Source: an uncultured Acetatifactor sp. | GTDB lineage: Bacteria > Bacillota > Clostridia > Lachnospirales > Lachnospiraceae | Length of the DNA stretch: 64,000 nt | Direction of reading: 5' to 3' | Assembly (NCBI GenBank): GCA_949840885.1 | Contig: CATKYJ010000013.1 | Span: 32,095-96,094 of the forward strand | Part shown: positions 26,391 to 35,120 of the stretch, in pieces | Numbering within the stretch: the first letter of the stretch is position 1 | Layout of the letters: the number at the start of each line of letters is the position of its first letter | Made by a program: the position numbers and the translations under genes | The notes under the pieces: model-generated | Seen by the model: the letters and a program-made list of their open reading frames with translations, nothing else | The model's database searches: none | What the model was told of the DNA's origin: nothing

Positions 26391-26460
26391 CACAAAAATG
26401 CCGCGGACTATGGAATGCTGTAAAACGGTTTAAAACAAACGCAAAACGGAACAAAACACA

Positions 26461-26524
26461 GGGCTGTGGGAACACGGCATCTGCAATCCACAAATGCCGC
26501 TTCGTTCCCACAGCCCCGTTTTTG
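26461..26524 (+). terminator. Strong rho-independent terminator after the ECF gene
   Basis: GGGCTGTGGGAAC and GTTCCCACAGCCC are perfect 13-bp arms with an inner GGCAT/ATGCC stem, followed by CGTTTTT. It lies about 70 nt after the stop. The region up to the convergent gene at 26636 holds nothing else. Confidence 0.88.
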
Positions 26525-26635
26525 CGTATCCTGCATACTCGAACAGTACCCCCGATCAAGTCCCCCCATGCACAGCCGCCTTACATCCCGCCCAATGACT
26601 TGCCTGAATTTCCGGCACACTAGTTTTCCGGCACG

Positions 26636-27724
26636 CTAGTTTTCAAACCATATCCCGATGTATCCCATGGAGCACTCCAGGCTGATCTCCCGGGATGCGC
26701 CGTTATCAATGGATTGTTCCTGTACAAAGCCTCCGTAGTCGCTTCCGTTCAGTTCGATATTTCCCATGGCGCACTCCACCTCGTAATTGAAATCCTTTTT
26801 ATTGCCTTTCAGCGTCATTTCCACGCTCCCCATGGCGCACTCCACCTCGGCACTTTTTCCTATTTCCACCCCGTTTGCCCCGAAAGCGCCCATGCCCACT
26901 TCCACGTCCAGCTCGTGGACCTGCAGCGCACTGATTTCCACAGAACCTGCGCCCACGGACACGTCCAGCTTCGACAGCCTTACCTCTTCGCCCATTATGA
27001 TCTGTCCCGCTCCAACCTCAAGGGAGGCATTGTCCGCGCATAAATACGGAAATTCCAAAGTCCCCGCGCCGAATTCTACCTCAACCTCGTCAAATCTGTA
27101 TTCCTCTGGAATGTACAGGGTAATCACTCCGTCCCCTATGTCAGCGGGATACCTGGCAGAAGACCTCACATACAGGGTACCGTCCTCCTCATACCCCTGA
27201 AACCGATAGATATCCTCCGCCTCCAGATAGAGATTTTCGTCCGGCGAGATTTCCGTCTGCAGCCTGCATCCGCCCGCCTGGATTTCCAGATTTTTGATGC
27301 CGTTCCCGGGACAGTACCGCTCCACGTCCCCCTCATATACTTTTTGGCTATGGGAGAATTTTACCGTATGCCCCTCATCGTCCCCTTCATACCAGATGCG
27401 GCCCTCGTCATATATCTGATCCACATCCGGCACTTCCGGTACTTCCGGCACTTCCGGCACTACCGGTATTCCCGATGTGTCTGCCCCACTGTCAACTACA
27501 CCGCCGTTATATTTTCCCCACCAAAAGATCCACTTTGTCAATACTTTTTCAAACGGATATGTCCCCCAGCCGCCATCCAGCCGAACCTTTCCCCGGGTAG
27601 CCTCCTCCACAGTCCTGGAAATGCCGGAGGCTCCTGCCACAGCGCCTCCCACCGTGGTGAACACCAGTCCGATGATTCCGAATATCAGCGCTGTAACCGC
27701 ACAGCCTTTCATAAATCTCTTCAT
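26636..27724 (-). CDS. DUF4097-family beta-helix protein
   Basis: 362 residues. One N-terminal membrane span (about 7-30) is followed by a linker with a Pro-Glu-Val repeat ('VPEVPEVPEVPDV', near residue 90). A DUF4097 domain (about 140-362) follows, built of short repeated strands such as 'LEVGAGQIIM', 'LDVSVGAGSVEIS' and 'VEVGMGAFGANG'. Members are exported, surface-facing beta-solenoids of unknown function. It is the last gene of the PadR-DUF1700-DUF4097 operon, the arrangement found repeatedly in Firmicutes and often linked to envelope stress. The start codon is 83 nt after the DUF1700 stop. Confidence 0.88.
   Translation of the reverse strand: MKRFMKGCAVTALIFGIIGLVFTTVGGAVAGASGISRTVEEATRGKVRLDGGWGTYPFEKVLTKWIFWWGKYNGGVVDSGADTSGIPVVPEVPEVPEVPDVDQIYDEGRIWYEGDDEGHTVKFSHSQKVYEGDVERYCPGNGIKNLEIQAGGCRLQTEISPDENLYLEAEDIYRFQGYEEDGTLYVRSSARYPADIGDGVITLYIPEEYRFDEVEVEFGAGTLEFPYLCADNASLEVGAGQIIMGEEVRLSKLDVSVGAGSVEISALQVHELDVEVGMGAFGANGVEIGKSAEVECAMGSVEMTLKGNKKDFNYEVECAMGNIELNGSDYGGFVQEQSIDNGASREISLECSMGYIGIWFEN
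27425..27472. repeat. 9-nt tandem repeat coding for Pro-Glu-Val units
   Basis: Near-identical 9-nt units (plus strand CACTTCCGG with single-base changes) are repeated about five times inside the DUF4097 gene. They encode the linker repeat and could vary in copy number between strains. Confidence 0.7.
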
Positions 27725-27807
27725 TCTGTCCCAATCCTTTCTATCTCCGGTCCCATTGCCCGGTACTGCCCATCTATATCACGCTTCCCGTCACGCCGCC
27801 TCCGGCA

Positions 27808-28737
27808 TCAGCCCGCTGTCCATGCCTTTATCTTTCTCTTACAGAAGCGGAACAACGCAGCAAGGCCTCTGATGATAGCCGGCGTCACGATTCCTGCCAT
27901 GGCCACGGTCAGCATCAAAAGCAGAATGCCAATACAGCCTGTCAACAGACCGCCTCCCACCAAAGCCATTCCCACCCAGGGGTTGAGAAAGAGGCAGACA
28001 ATTCCTGCCACCACCAGCGCCACAAACACGCCAAGCAGCACCACTGACGTAATCCCGAGACCGAGTATGGTGCCAAACCACCCCATAAGTATCCCGGCAA
28101 GCCCCAGAAGCAGACCGCCCCCAAAGGGAAAGACCAGGAATACCAGCGCAATCACCAGCAGGGGAATGGCCCAGGCAGGAAGTCCGCCTTTCTTCTCCTT
28201 TTGGGGTTCATTTCCGAACCATCCCGCTGTGTCGCGACTCCATCTGTAGGCATCCTCGTCCAATGGCTCACTTCCCGCGCTCCTGCCATACTCCTCAAAG
28301 GGATTCCAGCTTTTCCGGGCGGACTCCTCCTGAGAGCCCGCGCTTCCCTGACCGAAGTTCCCTGCCTGGGCATAGTTCCCGGAGGATGCGCTGCTTCCCC
28401 GGCCATAGGCAGACCCTGTGCCATTGTTTCCGGCGCTGCCGCCCTGTCCGTCCTCCGCCTCGGTCTCCGGCTCGTTCTTTCCATATTCCATCAGCGCCCT
28501 GTCGGAGGCTTTCGCCTTTTCCACAGGTTTCTTTCCATAGCCGCTGTCCAGCAGGTCGCGTCTGATGTTCTCCGCCACCCTGGCCGGATTTCCCAGGGCC
28601 TCGATGACCTCTTTCTCATTCTCCATCCCGGCATCATCGAAATAATCATTATAATACTGAATTGCCTCCTCCCGCTCGCCGGGAGCAATCCCCTGGAGCA
28701 GGCTTTCCAGCTGGTTCATAAATTCTGCTCTGTTCAT
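27808..28737 (-). CDS. DUF1700 (HAAS-signalling) membrane protein
   Basis: 309 residues. The N-terminal ~65 residues are the HAAS/DUF1700 helical domain ('FMNQLESLLQGIAPGEREEA' then 'YYNDYFDDAGMENEKEVIEA'). It is followed by a low-complexity Gly/Ser/Asn linker (about 90-150) and four to five membrane spans. The HAAS domain is usually paired with PadR regulators and is thought to relay a membrane signal to them. The start overlaps the padR stop by 4 nt (ATGA), so the two are translationally coupled. Confidence 0.9.
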   Translation of the reverse strand: MNRAEFMNQLESLLQGIAPGEREEAIQYYNDYFDDAGMENEKEVIEALGNPARVAENIRRDLLDSGYGKKPVEKAKASDRALMEYGKNEPETEAEDGQGGSAGNNGTGSAYGRGSSASSGNYAQAGNFGQGSAGSQEESARKSWNPFEEYGRSAGSEPLDEDAYRWSRDTAGWFGNEPQKEKKGGLPAWAIPLLVIALVFLVFPFGGGLLLGLAGILMGWFGTILGLGITSVVLLGVFVALVVAGIVCLFLNPWVGMALVGGGLLTGCIGILLLMLTVAMAGIVTPAIIRGLAALFRFCKRKIKAWTAG

Positions 28738-29057
28738 AGCTTAATCCTTCCCTCAAATAGTCCTGTGATTTTATCCGCGTATCTGCGCCATTCGCTCTCA
28801 TATAGCTGCAGCTGTGCCCAGCCTCTGCTGGTTACCTTGTAATAACGTCTGTTCCTGCCCGCACACTCCATGTCATAGATCTCCAGACATTCATCTTTCT
28901 GCAGCCTCCGTAACACAGGATAAAGCGTGGACTCTGACAGTTCGATAACCTGCCGAACCTCCTGAGTGATCTTGTACCCATAGGTTCCCTCCGGCTCCTT
29001 GGACACAACGGCCAACACAATGGCGTCCAAAAGCGCTGCGCCTGTATTGAATACCAT
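28734..29057 (-). CDS. PadR-family transcriptional repressor
   Basis: 107 residues, the short PadR subfamily: a winged helix with 'YGYKITQEVRQVIELSESTL', 'YPVLRRLQKDECLE' and a C-terminal dimerisation helix ('LQLYESEWRRYADKITGLFE'). GAGGAG lies 8 nt before the ATG. First gene of the operon. Two dyad-symmetric sites at its promoter (29089-29142) are the obvious target, implying autorepression and control of the whole operon. Confidence 0.93.
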   Translation of the reverse strand: MVFNTGAALLDAIVLAVVSKEPEGTYGYKITQEVRQVIELSESTLYPVLRRLQKDECLEIYDMECAGRNRRYYKVTSRGWAQLQLYESEWRRYADKITGLFEGRIKL

Positions 29058-29088
29058 CCAATTCGCTCCTCATCCTTGATTTCATACA

Positions 29089-29142
29089 ATATTATATGCC
29101 GTATAATATTGGCTGATAACCATACTATACGGCATATAATAT
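29089..29142 (-). promoter_or_regulatory. padR promoter with two palindromic operators
   Basis: Two 21-bp dyads share the form ATATTATA-N5-TATAATAT: one at 29089-29109 (perfect arms) and one at 29122-29142 (one mismatch). Their centres are 33 bp apart, about three helix turns. Together they also make a 17-bp perfect inverted repeat around a 20-bp spacer. On the minus strand the -10 TATAAT (29091-29096) lies inside one operator and a -35 TTATCA (29114-29119) lies in the spacer, 17 nt apart. Binding by the adjacent PadR would shut the promoter. Confidence 0.8.
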
Positions 29143-29236
29143 CATATGTCAATATCTATTTTATGAAAATAATAAAAACAGGAAAGCTTGTCATTGACCA
29201 GCTCAGTCCAATTTTTGCCCTTTCTCAGGCTCATTT

Positions 29237-29315
29237 TGTGGATAACTTGAACCCAATGTCATTTTCTGGAAAGATTTTCTCCAAAAAATCCACAAAATCC
29301 ACAGAGTTATCCACA
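29237..29315. other. Cluster of DnaA-box-like sequences
   Basis: Two perfect consensus boxes, TGTGGATAA (29237-29245) and TTATCCACA (29307-29315), point towards each other. Two near matches containing TCCACA lie between them (29289-29305). The 29143-29424 stretch is AT-rich and has no gene. No dnaA, dnaN or AT-unwinding element is nearby, so this is not taken as oriC. It could be a DnaA-binding regulatory or titration locus. Confidence 0.45.
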
Positions 29316-29424
29316 TTTACACATCTGTCATTTTTGAGTTCGCAGCCTGTCATTTCCATTTTTCCCCATAGAAATAATTTTTCTTCCGCCTTTTCATCTA
29401 AGTCTCACAGGCAAGCGCACCCCC

Positions 29425-32058
29425 TCACAGCCACTCGTTCCAGAACCGTTCCACCCGCTTTGCCACTGTATTGACTGTCACGGTCTCGAATTCTTCCCAC
29501 TCCCTGGGAAAGAGCCTGCGGTAGGCGGGCTGCAGAAAGCGTTCGTCCAGCAGCGCCACGATTCCCAAGTCCTGCGCCGTGCGGATGACCCGCCCTGCAG
29601 CCTGGAGAACCTTGTTCATACCCGGGTACCGATAGGCATAGTCGAAGCCGTTCTCCTGATTCCTGTCAAAATAGCCTTTCAGGATTTCCCTTTCCGGGGA
29701 GACCTGGGGCAGGCCCGTGCCCACGATCATCGCCCCGATGAGGCTGTCGTTCTTTAGGTCAATGCCCTCGCCAAATATCCCGCCCAGGACGCAGAAGCCA
29801 ATGAGAATCCTGTCTGCCCCCTGCTTTGCGCCCTCGTCCTCCCTGCACCGGAACCGCTCCAAAAACGCATCCCTCTGTGCCTCGCCCATGGACTCGCCCT
29901 GCAGGATGCATTCCCTCCCCTCTCCTCCGAAGTTATCCACATACCTTTCGTGGACAGCGCGCAAAAAGGCATAGGAGGGACAGAATACCATGTAGTTGCC
30001 GTGGCGGTTCTTGACGATCTCTTCTATATAACGGGCAATGTTTCCATACTCGTCCTGGGAGCGCCGGGTGTATTTGCTGGTCACATCGCTGGCCACGAGC
30101 AGAGCCCGCCTTTCGGAGCAAAACACGGACCGGGCGTAGACCTCATAGTCCCAGGGATCCCCTCCCAGCAGCCCTTTGTAGTACTGGATGGGCAGGAGCG
30201 TGGCAGAAAACAGGATCGCGCTGCGACCTTTTTGCATGCACTTCTTCAGGTTCTCCTTGGGGTTCACGCACAGAAGCTTTACCAAAAAGCTTCCGTCATC
30301 GCAAAGCTGGGTATATTTTACATAATTTTCATCCAGCAGTTCATAAATGGTAAAAAAATGGCTGACCTCAAAATAAAAGTCCAAAAGATCCTCGCGGATG
30401 GGCAGTTCCCCCTCCTCCTGCTCCGACAGATAGTCATCCAGCACTGTCTGGAGCCTCAGCAGGCTCTCCACAAATTCTTCCAGGCTTTCTACAATACGGT
30501 AGTTCTCACATTGACGCTTCAAGCTCAAGAGCTGGCGGTTGCACTTGTCCAAGTGGTAGACCAGCTTTTCGGCATAGCCCTGCCTGAAAAGGACGCTTCT
30601 CCCGCTGTGGGTGCCGGCTGCCAAAAGAGGAATAGTACTGGTTTGGTCAACAGCCTCCATAGCCTCCTCCGACTCTTCCTCTCCTTGCGACACGTCTGTC
30701 AGAAATGGCAGGGTCTCAAGGGCTATTTGCCCGGAAACATCAGCTTTTTTCTCCTTTTTCTTCCCGCCTCCCTTTCCTGACACCAGTGTCTTTTTCAGTT
30801 CCCTGCACAGTTTTGCAAAATCTTCTTTCCGCAGGACGGCACTATACATCTCCCTGCCCCTCTCCAGCAGATTATGTGCTTCGTCAATGAGAAACAAATA
30901 GTTTCCCGTAGTACCCTCCCCAAAAAAGCGCTTCAGATACACATGGGGATCAAAGAGATAATTGTAGTCACAGATGACGGCATCGGAAAAAAGGCTGGCG
31001 TCCAGGCACATCTCAAAAGGACAGACCATAAATTTACGGGCATAGGCGATTATGGTGTCCCTGTCAAAGCGCTCCTCGCAGGTCAGCATTTCGAAAACGG
31101 CATCATTGACTCTGTCGTAATGCCCTCTTGCATAGGGGCAGTACTGGGGATTGCATTCCGTCTCCTCCATGAAGCAGATCTTCTCCTTGGCGGTAAGGGT
31201 AATGCTTTTCATCCGCAGGCCCTTTTCCCGCAAAAGTTCCATCGCCTCCTCAGCCACGGTTCTTGTAATGGTCTTGGCCGTCAGGTAGAACAGCTTCTCT
31301 CCCATGCCCTTTCCCATGGCCTGGACAGCAGGATAGATAGTGGAGATGGTCTTGCCCACCCCCGTGGGCGCCTCCAGAAAGAGTTTCTTCTTATGATAAA
31401 TGGTTCGATACACACTGGCGGCCAGTTCCTTTTGCCCCTCTCTGTAGGGATAGGGGAATTCCAGCCCCTGGACGGAAGCCTTTCGGATTCTCTGCCATTT
31501 CCACCAATAGTCCGACCATTTCCGATAAGCGGAAAGCACCCTCTCAAACCACGCCTCCAGGTCACCGAAGCCGTGCTCCTCATGGAAGTAGCGGATCTCT
31601 CCCGAGGGCATATGGCAGTAGGTCAGGCGTGTCCGGATGCTCTCAAGCCCCTGGGACTTGCCGTACAGATAGGCATAGCATTTGGCCTGGGCCACATGCA
31701 GCGGCATGGGGGCTTTCATCCTGGCAAGGTCGCGGTAGGTTCCCTTGATCTCGTCAATGGTCACCTGCCCGTCCTTTTGGATGATGCCGTCCGCCCTGCC
31801 CTCCACGCTGAGGGTATATTCATCCCCGGGGAAAGCCATCTTTAGCGGAACCTCCGCCTGGTATTCCGCTCCCATCCTGCGCTGAATCATGCGGTGGATT
31901 CTGCCGCCCTCCTGCATGGCGTTCTCCGGAGCCATAACTTTACGGTTGTCGATGTCCCCATGACGCAGGATGAATTCCACCAGCCTGCGCACGGAGACGC
32001 TCACCTCCTCTGGCGCCTGAACGCTTTCTTCGGTCGCTTCTTCCTTAGACTCTGCCAT
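29425..32058 (-). CDS. DinG/XPD-like helicase fused to a RecB-type nuclease domain
   Basis: 877 residues. The N-terminus (about 40-135) has all RecB-family nuclease motifs: GxxxH (His55), Asp90, Glu103-x-Lys105 and QxxxY (Gln124). A superfamily 2 helicase follows with Walker A 'APTGVGKT' (about 230), a four-cysteine Fe-S region ('KICFMEETECNPQYCPY' and 'MVCPFE'), the DEAH box 'LIDEAHNL' and C-terminal 'QAAGRVIRTAQDLG'. It should unwind DNA 5' to 3' and could cut it. ATG 32058 has GGAGGTG at 9 nt; an upstream start would add 36 residues. It acts alone, 3' of an HPr gene. The role in repair or defence is inference. Confidence 0.9.
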   Translation of the reverse strand: MAESKEEATEESVQAPEEVSVSVRRLVEFILRHGDIDNRKVMAPENAMQEGGRIHRMIQRRMGAEYQAEVPLKMAFPGDEYTLSVEGRADGIIQKDGQVTIDEIKGTYRDLARMKAPMPLHVAQAKCYAYLYGKSQGLESIRTRLTYCHMPSGEIRYFHEEHGFGDLEAWFERVLSAYRKWSDYWWKWQRIRKASVQGLEFPYPYREGQKELAASVYRTIYHKKKLFLEAPTGVGKTISTIYPAVQAMGKGMGEKLFYLTAKTITRTVAEEAMELLREKGLRMKSITLTAKEKICFMEETECNPQYCPYARGHYDRVNDAVFEMLTCEERFDRDTIIAYARKFMVCPFEMCLDASLFSDAVICDYNYLFDPHVYLKRFFGEGTTGNYLFLIDEAHNLLERGREMYSAVLRKEDFAKLCRELKKTLVSGKGGGKKKEKKADVSGQIALETLPFLTDVSQGEEESEEAMEAVDQTSTIPLLAAGTHSGRSVLFRQGYAEKLVYHLDKCNRQLLSLKRQCENYRIVESLEEFVESLLRLQTVLDDYLSEQEEGELPIREDLLDFYFEVSHFFTIYELLDENYVKYTQLCDDGSFLVKLLCVNPKENLKKCMQKGRSAILFSATLLPIQYYKGLLGGDPWDYEVYARSVFCSERRALLVASDVTSKYTRRSQDEYGNIARYIEEIVKNRHGNYMVFCPSYAFLRAVHERYVDNFGGEGRECILQGESMGEAQRDAFLERFRCREDEGAKQGADRILIGFCVLGGIFGEGIDLKNDSLIGAMIVGTGLPQVSPEREILKGYFDRNQENGFDYAYRYPGMNKVLQAAGRVIRTAQDLGIVALLDERFLQPAYRRLFPREWEEFETVTVNTVAKRVERFWNEWL

Positions 32059-32181
32059 ATCAAAGTTCACCTCCGTCTCGCCCTGAAAACACAAAACTCC
32101 CCGCGCAGATAGACTATCCTCTATCCGGCACAGGGAGCATCCATTCTTTTTAATCATCCGTACCAAACTGTGGGCAACCGC

Positions 32182-32406
32182 TCAGCTTGCAATCGCAAGC
32201 CTCTTCAACAGCTCCTCAAACTCCTTATTGTATCCCTCGTAGGACACCCTCAACGGCTTGCGGAAGTCCAGACCGTATACTCCTAAGAAAGATTTTGCGT
32301 CAACAATGTATCTGTTGTAAGAAATGTCAATCTCAAAATCACATCTGGAAGCTACGTTGACAAAATGCTGGACTTCGTTAGGGGTCATTTGTATCTCCTT
32401 AACCAT
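32182..32406 (-). CDS. HPr-family (PTS phosphocarrier-like) protein
   Basis: 74 residues. It matches the clostridial HPr-like family in 'VNVASRCDFEIDISYNRYIV' followed by 'DAKSFLGVYGLDFRKPLRV'. The phosphorylated histidine of canonical HPr (His15) is not found at the expected place: the stretch before 'FVNVASRCDF' has 'EVQHF', and the usual G-x-H-A-R-P is absent. It is probably a regulatory paralogue rather than a PTS phosphocarrier. ATG 32406 is chosen by family alignment with AAGG upstream. Confidence 0.8.
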   Translation of the reverse strand: MVKEIQMTPNEVQHFVNVASRCDFEIDISYNRYIVDAKSFLGVYGLDFRKPLRVSYEGYNKEFEELLKRLAIAS

Positions 32407-32478
32407 ATCCATCCTTCTTTCTGATGACGAGTCATCTGTACCGCTTTTATCTTTGTGTTCCACCTTCCCACACTCCCC

Positions 32479-32506
32479 ATTATATCCCAAAAAAGGCAAA
32501 AGTAAA
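32479..32506 (-). promoter_or_regulatory. Promoter of the HPr-like gene
   Basis: Minus strand TTTACT (32501-32506), 16 nt, perfect TATAAT (32479-32484). The leader to the ATG is about 65 nt. Confidence 0.65.
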
Positions 32507-32597
32507 GCACAAATTTTTACGCACTTTCTGACGTATTACGGTACTTTTTGGCACTATGTCATACATTTGCCCGCCTGAATCAGAAGGCTGCACAATG

Positions 32598-33356
32598 TCA
32601 GTTGAACTCTACCATATATTCCCTGAACCGAAGCGGCAACATGCCAGTTTGCAGCTTTCTATTCCTGCGATCTTCTATCGTTATGGTATGGCAGAACTGG
32701 CGGAACAGTTCCTGGTACAGGATTTCCGTGTCCGAGTAGCGAAGCCCGGACGGCCTGTCCGCCTCCTCTCCCCGCAGCAGATACCATGGCTTCCTGGCGG
32801 GATGGATGCCGAACAGATTCCGCTTTTCGTCATAGATGACAAAATTCTCTATGGGCAGCCTGTCCGCAAAATGGGGCATCAGGAAGACCATCACATCGTT
32901 CTTCGGCCCGATCCTGGAATACAGTATGCCGTTGTCCAGCTCCTGAAAGCGCAGGAACTGCTTCTGATGCCCTGCCTCCGTACCAACGCCCCTGGCCAGG
33001 GCAAAGGCTCTATGGACATGCCTGTCCGCCAGATTGTCGAACAGATGCCCTGGACGGAGCCTCCCCCGCAGTCCCTGTACCACGGTACGGTATACCGCCT
33101 GGGCTTTTTCTGCGTCCTCTGCTGCCAGAGCCATGCAAAGCCGCTGGCTGTCCTCCTCTCCGAAGCGCTGCCGCAAGGTGCCCATGACCTTACGGGTCTT
33201 GGTTTCATCGGCTCTCACCGCTATGTCCTGGGCGAAAAAATAAGGATCGTCATTCAGGCTCAGAAACGTGTCATCATGATTTCGTTTTTCTTCATATGCC
33301 TGATAGATAGCTGTAAAGACGCTCTCCAGAGTATCCTCGCATCTGTATACAATCAT
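32598..33356 (-). CDS. TIGR03915-family putative DNA repair protein
   Basis: 252 residues. It fits the family that always partners the radical-SAM protein TIGR03916: start 'MIVYRCEDTLESVFTAIYQA', middle 'QELDNGILYSRIGPKNDVMV' and 'MPHFADRLPIENFVIYDEKR', and 'LFGIHPARKPWYLLRG'. The C-terminal part is a DUF4130-like region resembling uracil-DNA glycosylase accessory domains. Function unproven; co-occurrence suggests base modification or repair together with the next gene upstream. It starts 184 nt after the radical-SAM gene, same strand, with GGAG before the ATG. Confidence 0.88.
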   Translation of the reverse strand: MIVYRCEDTLESVFTAIYQAYEEKRNHDDTFLSLNDDPYFFAQDIAVRADETKTRKVMGTLRQRFGEEDSQRLCMALAAEDAEKAQAVYRTVVQGLRGRLRPGHLFDNLADRHVHRAFALARGVGTEAGHQKQFLRFQELDNGILYSRIGPKNDVMVFLMPHFADRLPIENFVIYDEKRNLFGIHPARKPWYLLRGEEADRPSGLRYSDTEILYQELFRQFCHTITIEDRRNRKLQTGMLPLRFREYMVEFN

Positions 33357-33540
33357 GCATGGCTCCTTTCCCGTCCGACCCTGTATTCCATTCTGTTACC
33401 TGTCTCCCTGTTCCGGCCTGCAGCGGTAATTGCCTCCTGGCACTCCCGTCTCTTTTATTCTCCTGCTTTCTGTCACTTTCGCAGCCATCAGCTACGGCTG
33501 CTCCAACCCATGCGGTTCTCCTGTTTCCCTGCCCTACCGG

Positions 33541-34893
33541 TCACAGCTGCCCCACCGCTGCCTGCTGTCTCTCGATCACCGTCACAGGACGAGAGAACCG
33601 GTCATCGTCAAACAGGGACAGTTGTTTGTAGCTCATACCGTCACTGCCGAACTGTATCCTGTCCTTTTCGCTGGTAAGGTTCCTTACGATATAGTCCTCC
33701 TGGAGTTTTACGGGATACATCATTCTGCCGCTGCAGGTGACAAAATACAGGGCCCTCTTCAGCACAACCCCGATTTTCTTCAGATCCGGAAAGGTCAGGC
33801 TGCCGCTCCTCCTTGCCGCCACAATCCTCTGGGCGCTCTTCACCCCGATGCCGGGCACCCGCAGCAGCTCCTCTATGGGCGCGCGGTTGATCTCCACCGG
33901 AAAGCGCTCCAGATGCCGCACCGCCCAGTCCTCTTTGGGATCCAGCATCACATTGAAGTAAGGACGCTTCTCGTCCAGCAGCTCCTCCGCCCGGAAACCG
34001 TAGAACCGCAGCAGCCAGTCCGCCTGGTACAGCCTGTGCTCCCGCAAAAGGGGCGGCCCTCCGGGCAGGGCCGGCAGACTCTTGTCCCCTGTGACATTGA
34101 CGAATGCGGAGTAAAAGACCCTCTTTAAGTCGAATTTCCGATACAGACTCTCCGCCACATTGATGATCTGGTAGTCGCTCTCGGGCGTGGCGCCGATGAT
34201 CATCTGGGTGGACTGGCCCCCTCCCACGAATTTAGGGGCGCTGCGGTACAGCACCAGATCGTTTCGGTTTACCTGGATGCCGGTCTGGATCTGGCGCATG
34301 GGGGTGAGGATGCTCTTGCGGTGCTTATTCGGAGCCAGGGTCTTAAGCCCCTCCGCAGTGGGGAGCTCTAGGTTGACGCTCATCCGGTCCACCAGGTATC
34401 CGGTCTGCTCGATGATCTCCGGCGCCGCCCCGGGAATGGCCTTTACATGGACATAGCCGTTGAAGCGGTAGCGGTTCCGCAGCAGCCAAACCGTCCGGCA
34501 GATCAGCTCCTGGGTAAAGGTGGGGCTGCCTATGATGCCGGAGCTCAAAAACAGGCCCTCGATATAGTTCCTCCGGTAGAACTCCATGGTCAAGGTACAG
34601 ATCTCCTCCGGGGTAAAGGTGGCCCTGGGGACATCGTTGGAGCAGCGGTTGCGGCAGTATTTGCAGTCAAAGATGCACTCATTGGTCAGTAGGATCTTCA
34701 GGAGGGAGATGCATCTGCCGTCCCCGGAGAAGCTGTGGCAGATGCCGGCTGCCACGCAGTTGCCGATGCTCTTTCCGTCCCCTTTTCGGTCTACACCGCT
34801 GGAGGTACAGGCCACGTCGTATTTGGCCGCGTCCGTCAGTATATTCAGTTTATCCTCCAGGGGCATATCCCGATTGCTTATCCGATATTCCAC
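33541..34893 (-). CDS. TIGR03916-family radical SAM DNA modification/repair protein
   Basis: 450 residues. The radical-SAM cluster motif reads 'NECIFDCKYCRNRC' (CxxxCxxC). The start 'KYDVACTSSGVDRKGDGKSI' and 'HSFSGDGRCISLLKILLTNE' are characteristic. Near the C-terminus is a helix-hairpin-helix DNA-binding motif, 'LLRVPGIGVKSAQRIVAARR'. The enzyme would use S-adenosylmethionine and a 4Fe-4S cluster on DNA or nucleotides. The GTG at 34893 has AAAGGTG at 8 nt; an ATG nine codons later fits relatives equally well. First gene of the pair with TIGR03915. Confidence 0.92.
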   Translation of the reverse strand: MEYRISNRDMPLEDKLNILTDAAKYDVACTSSGVDRKGDGKSIGNCVAAGICHSFSGDGRCISLLKILLTNECIFDCKYCRNRCSNDVPRATFTPEEICTLTMEFYRRNYIEGLFLSSGIIGSPTFTQELICRTVWLLRNRYRFNGYVHVKAIPGAAPEIIEQTGYLVDRMSVNLELPTAEGLKTLAPNKHRKSILTPMRQIQTGIQVNRNDLVLYRSAPKFVGGGQSTQMIIGATPESDYQIINVAESLYRKFDLKRVFYSAFVNVTGDKSLPALPGGPPLLREHRLYQADWLLRFYGFRAEELLDEKRPYFNVMLDPKEDWAVRHLERFPVEINRAPIEELLRVPGIGVKSAQRIVAARRSGSLTFPDLKKIGVVLKRALYFVTCSGRMMYPVKLQEDYIVRNLTSEKDRIQFGSDGMSYKQLSLFDDDRFSRPVTVIERQQAAVGQL

Positions 34894-35120
34894 TTTCCCT
34901 GCACCTTTGTCTCCTTTTTTCTGAATCAGTGTCCTGCAAACGCGCGGGCAGAACGTCCGTTCTTTTTATAGGATAGCACATATGTTCTCCTATTGCAAGC
35001 GTTTTTTGCTGTTGTTTCCTTTCATCAACTCCGTTTTCATGAACGAATTCTCCGGGATGGCATGATGTTGAAAAATTAGAAAAAGTCAGCAAATACTAAT
35101 ACATTTCCAAAGTTTTCTGG

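Noticed and set aside
29143..29424. Replication origin
   Set aside because: DnaA boxes are present but dnaA, dnaN, gyrase genes and an AT-rich unwinding element are missing.
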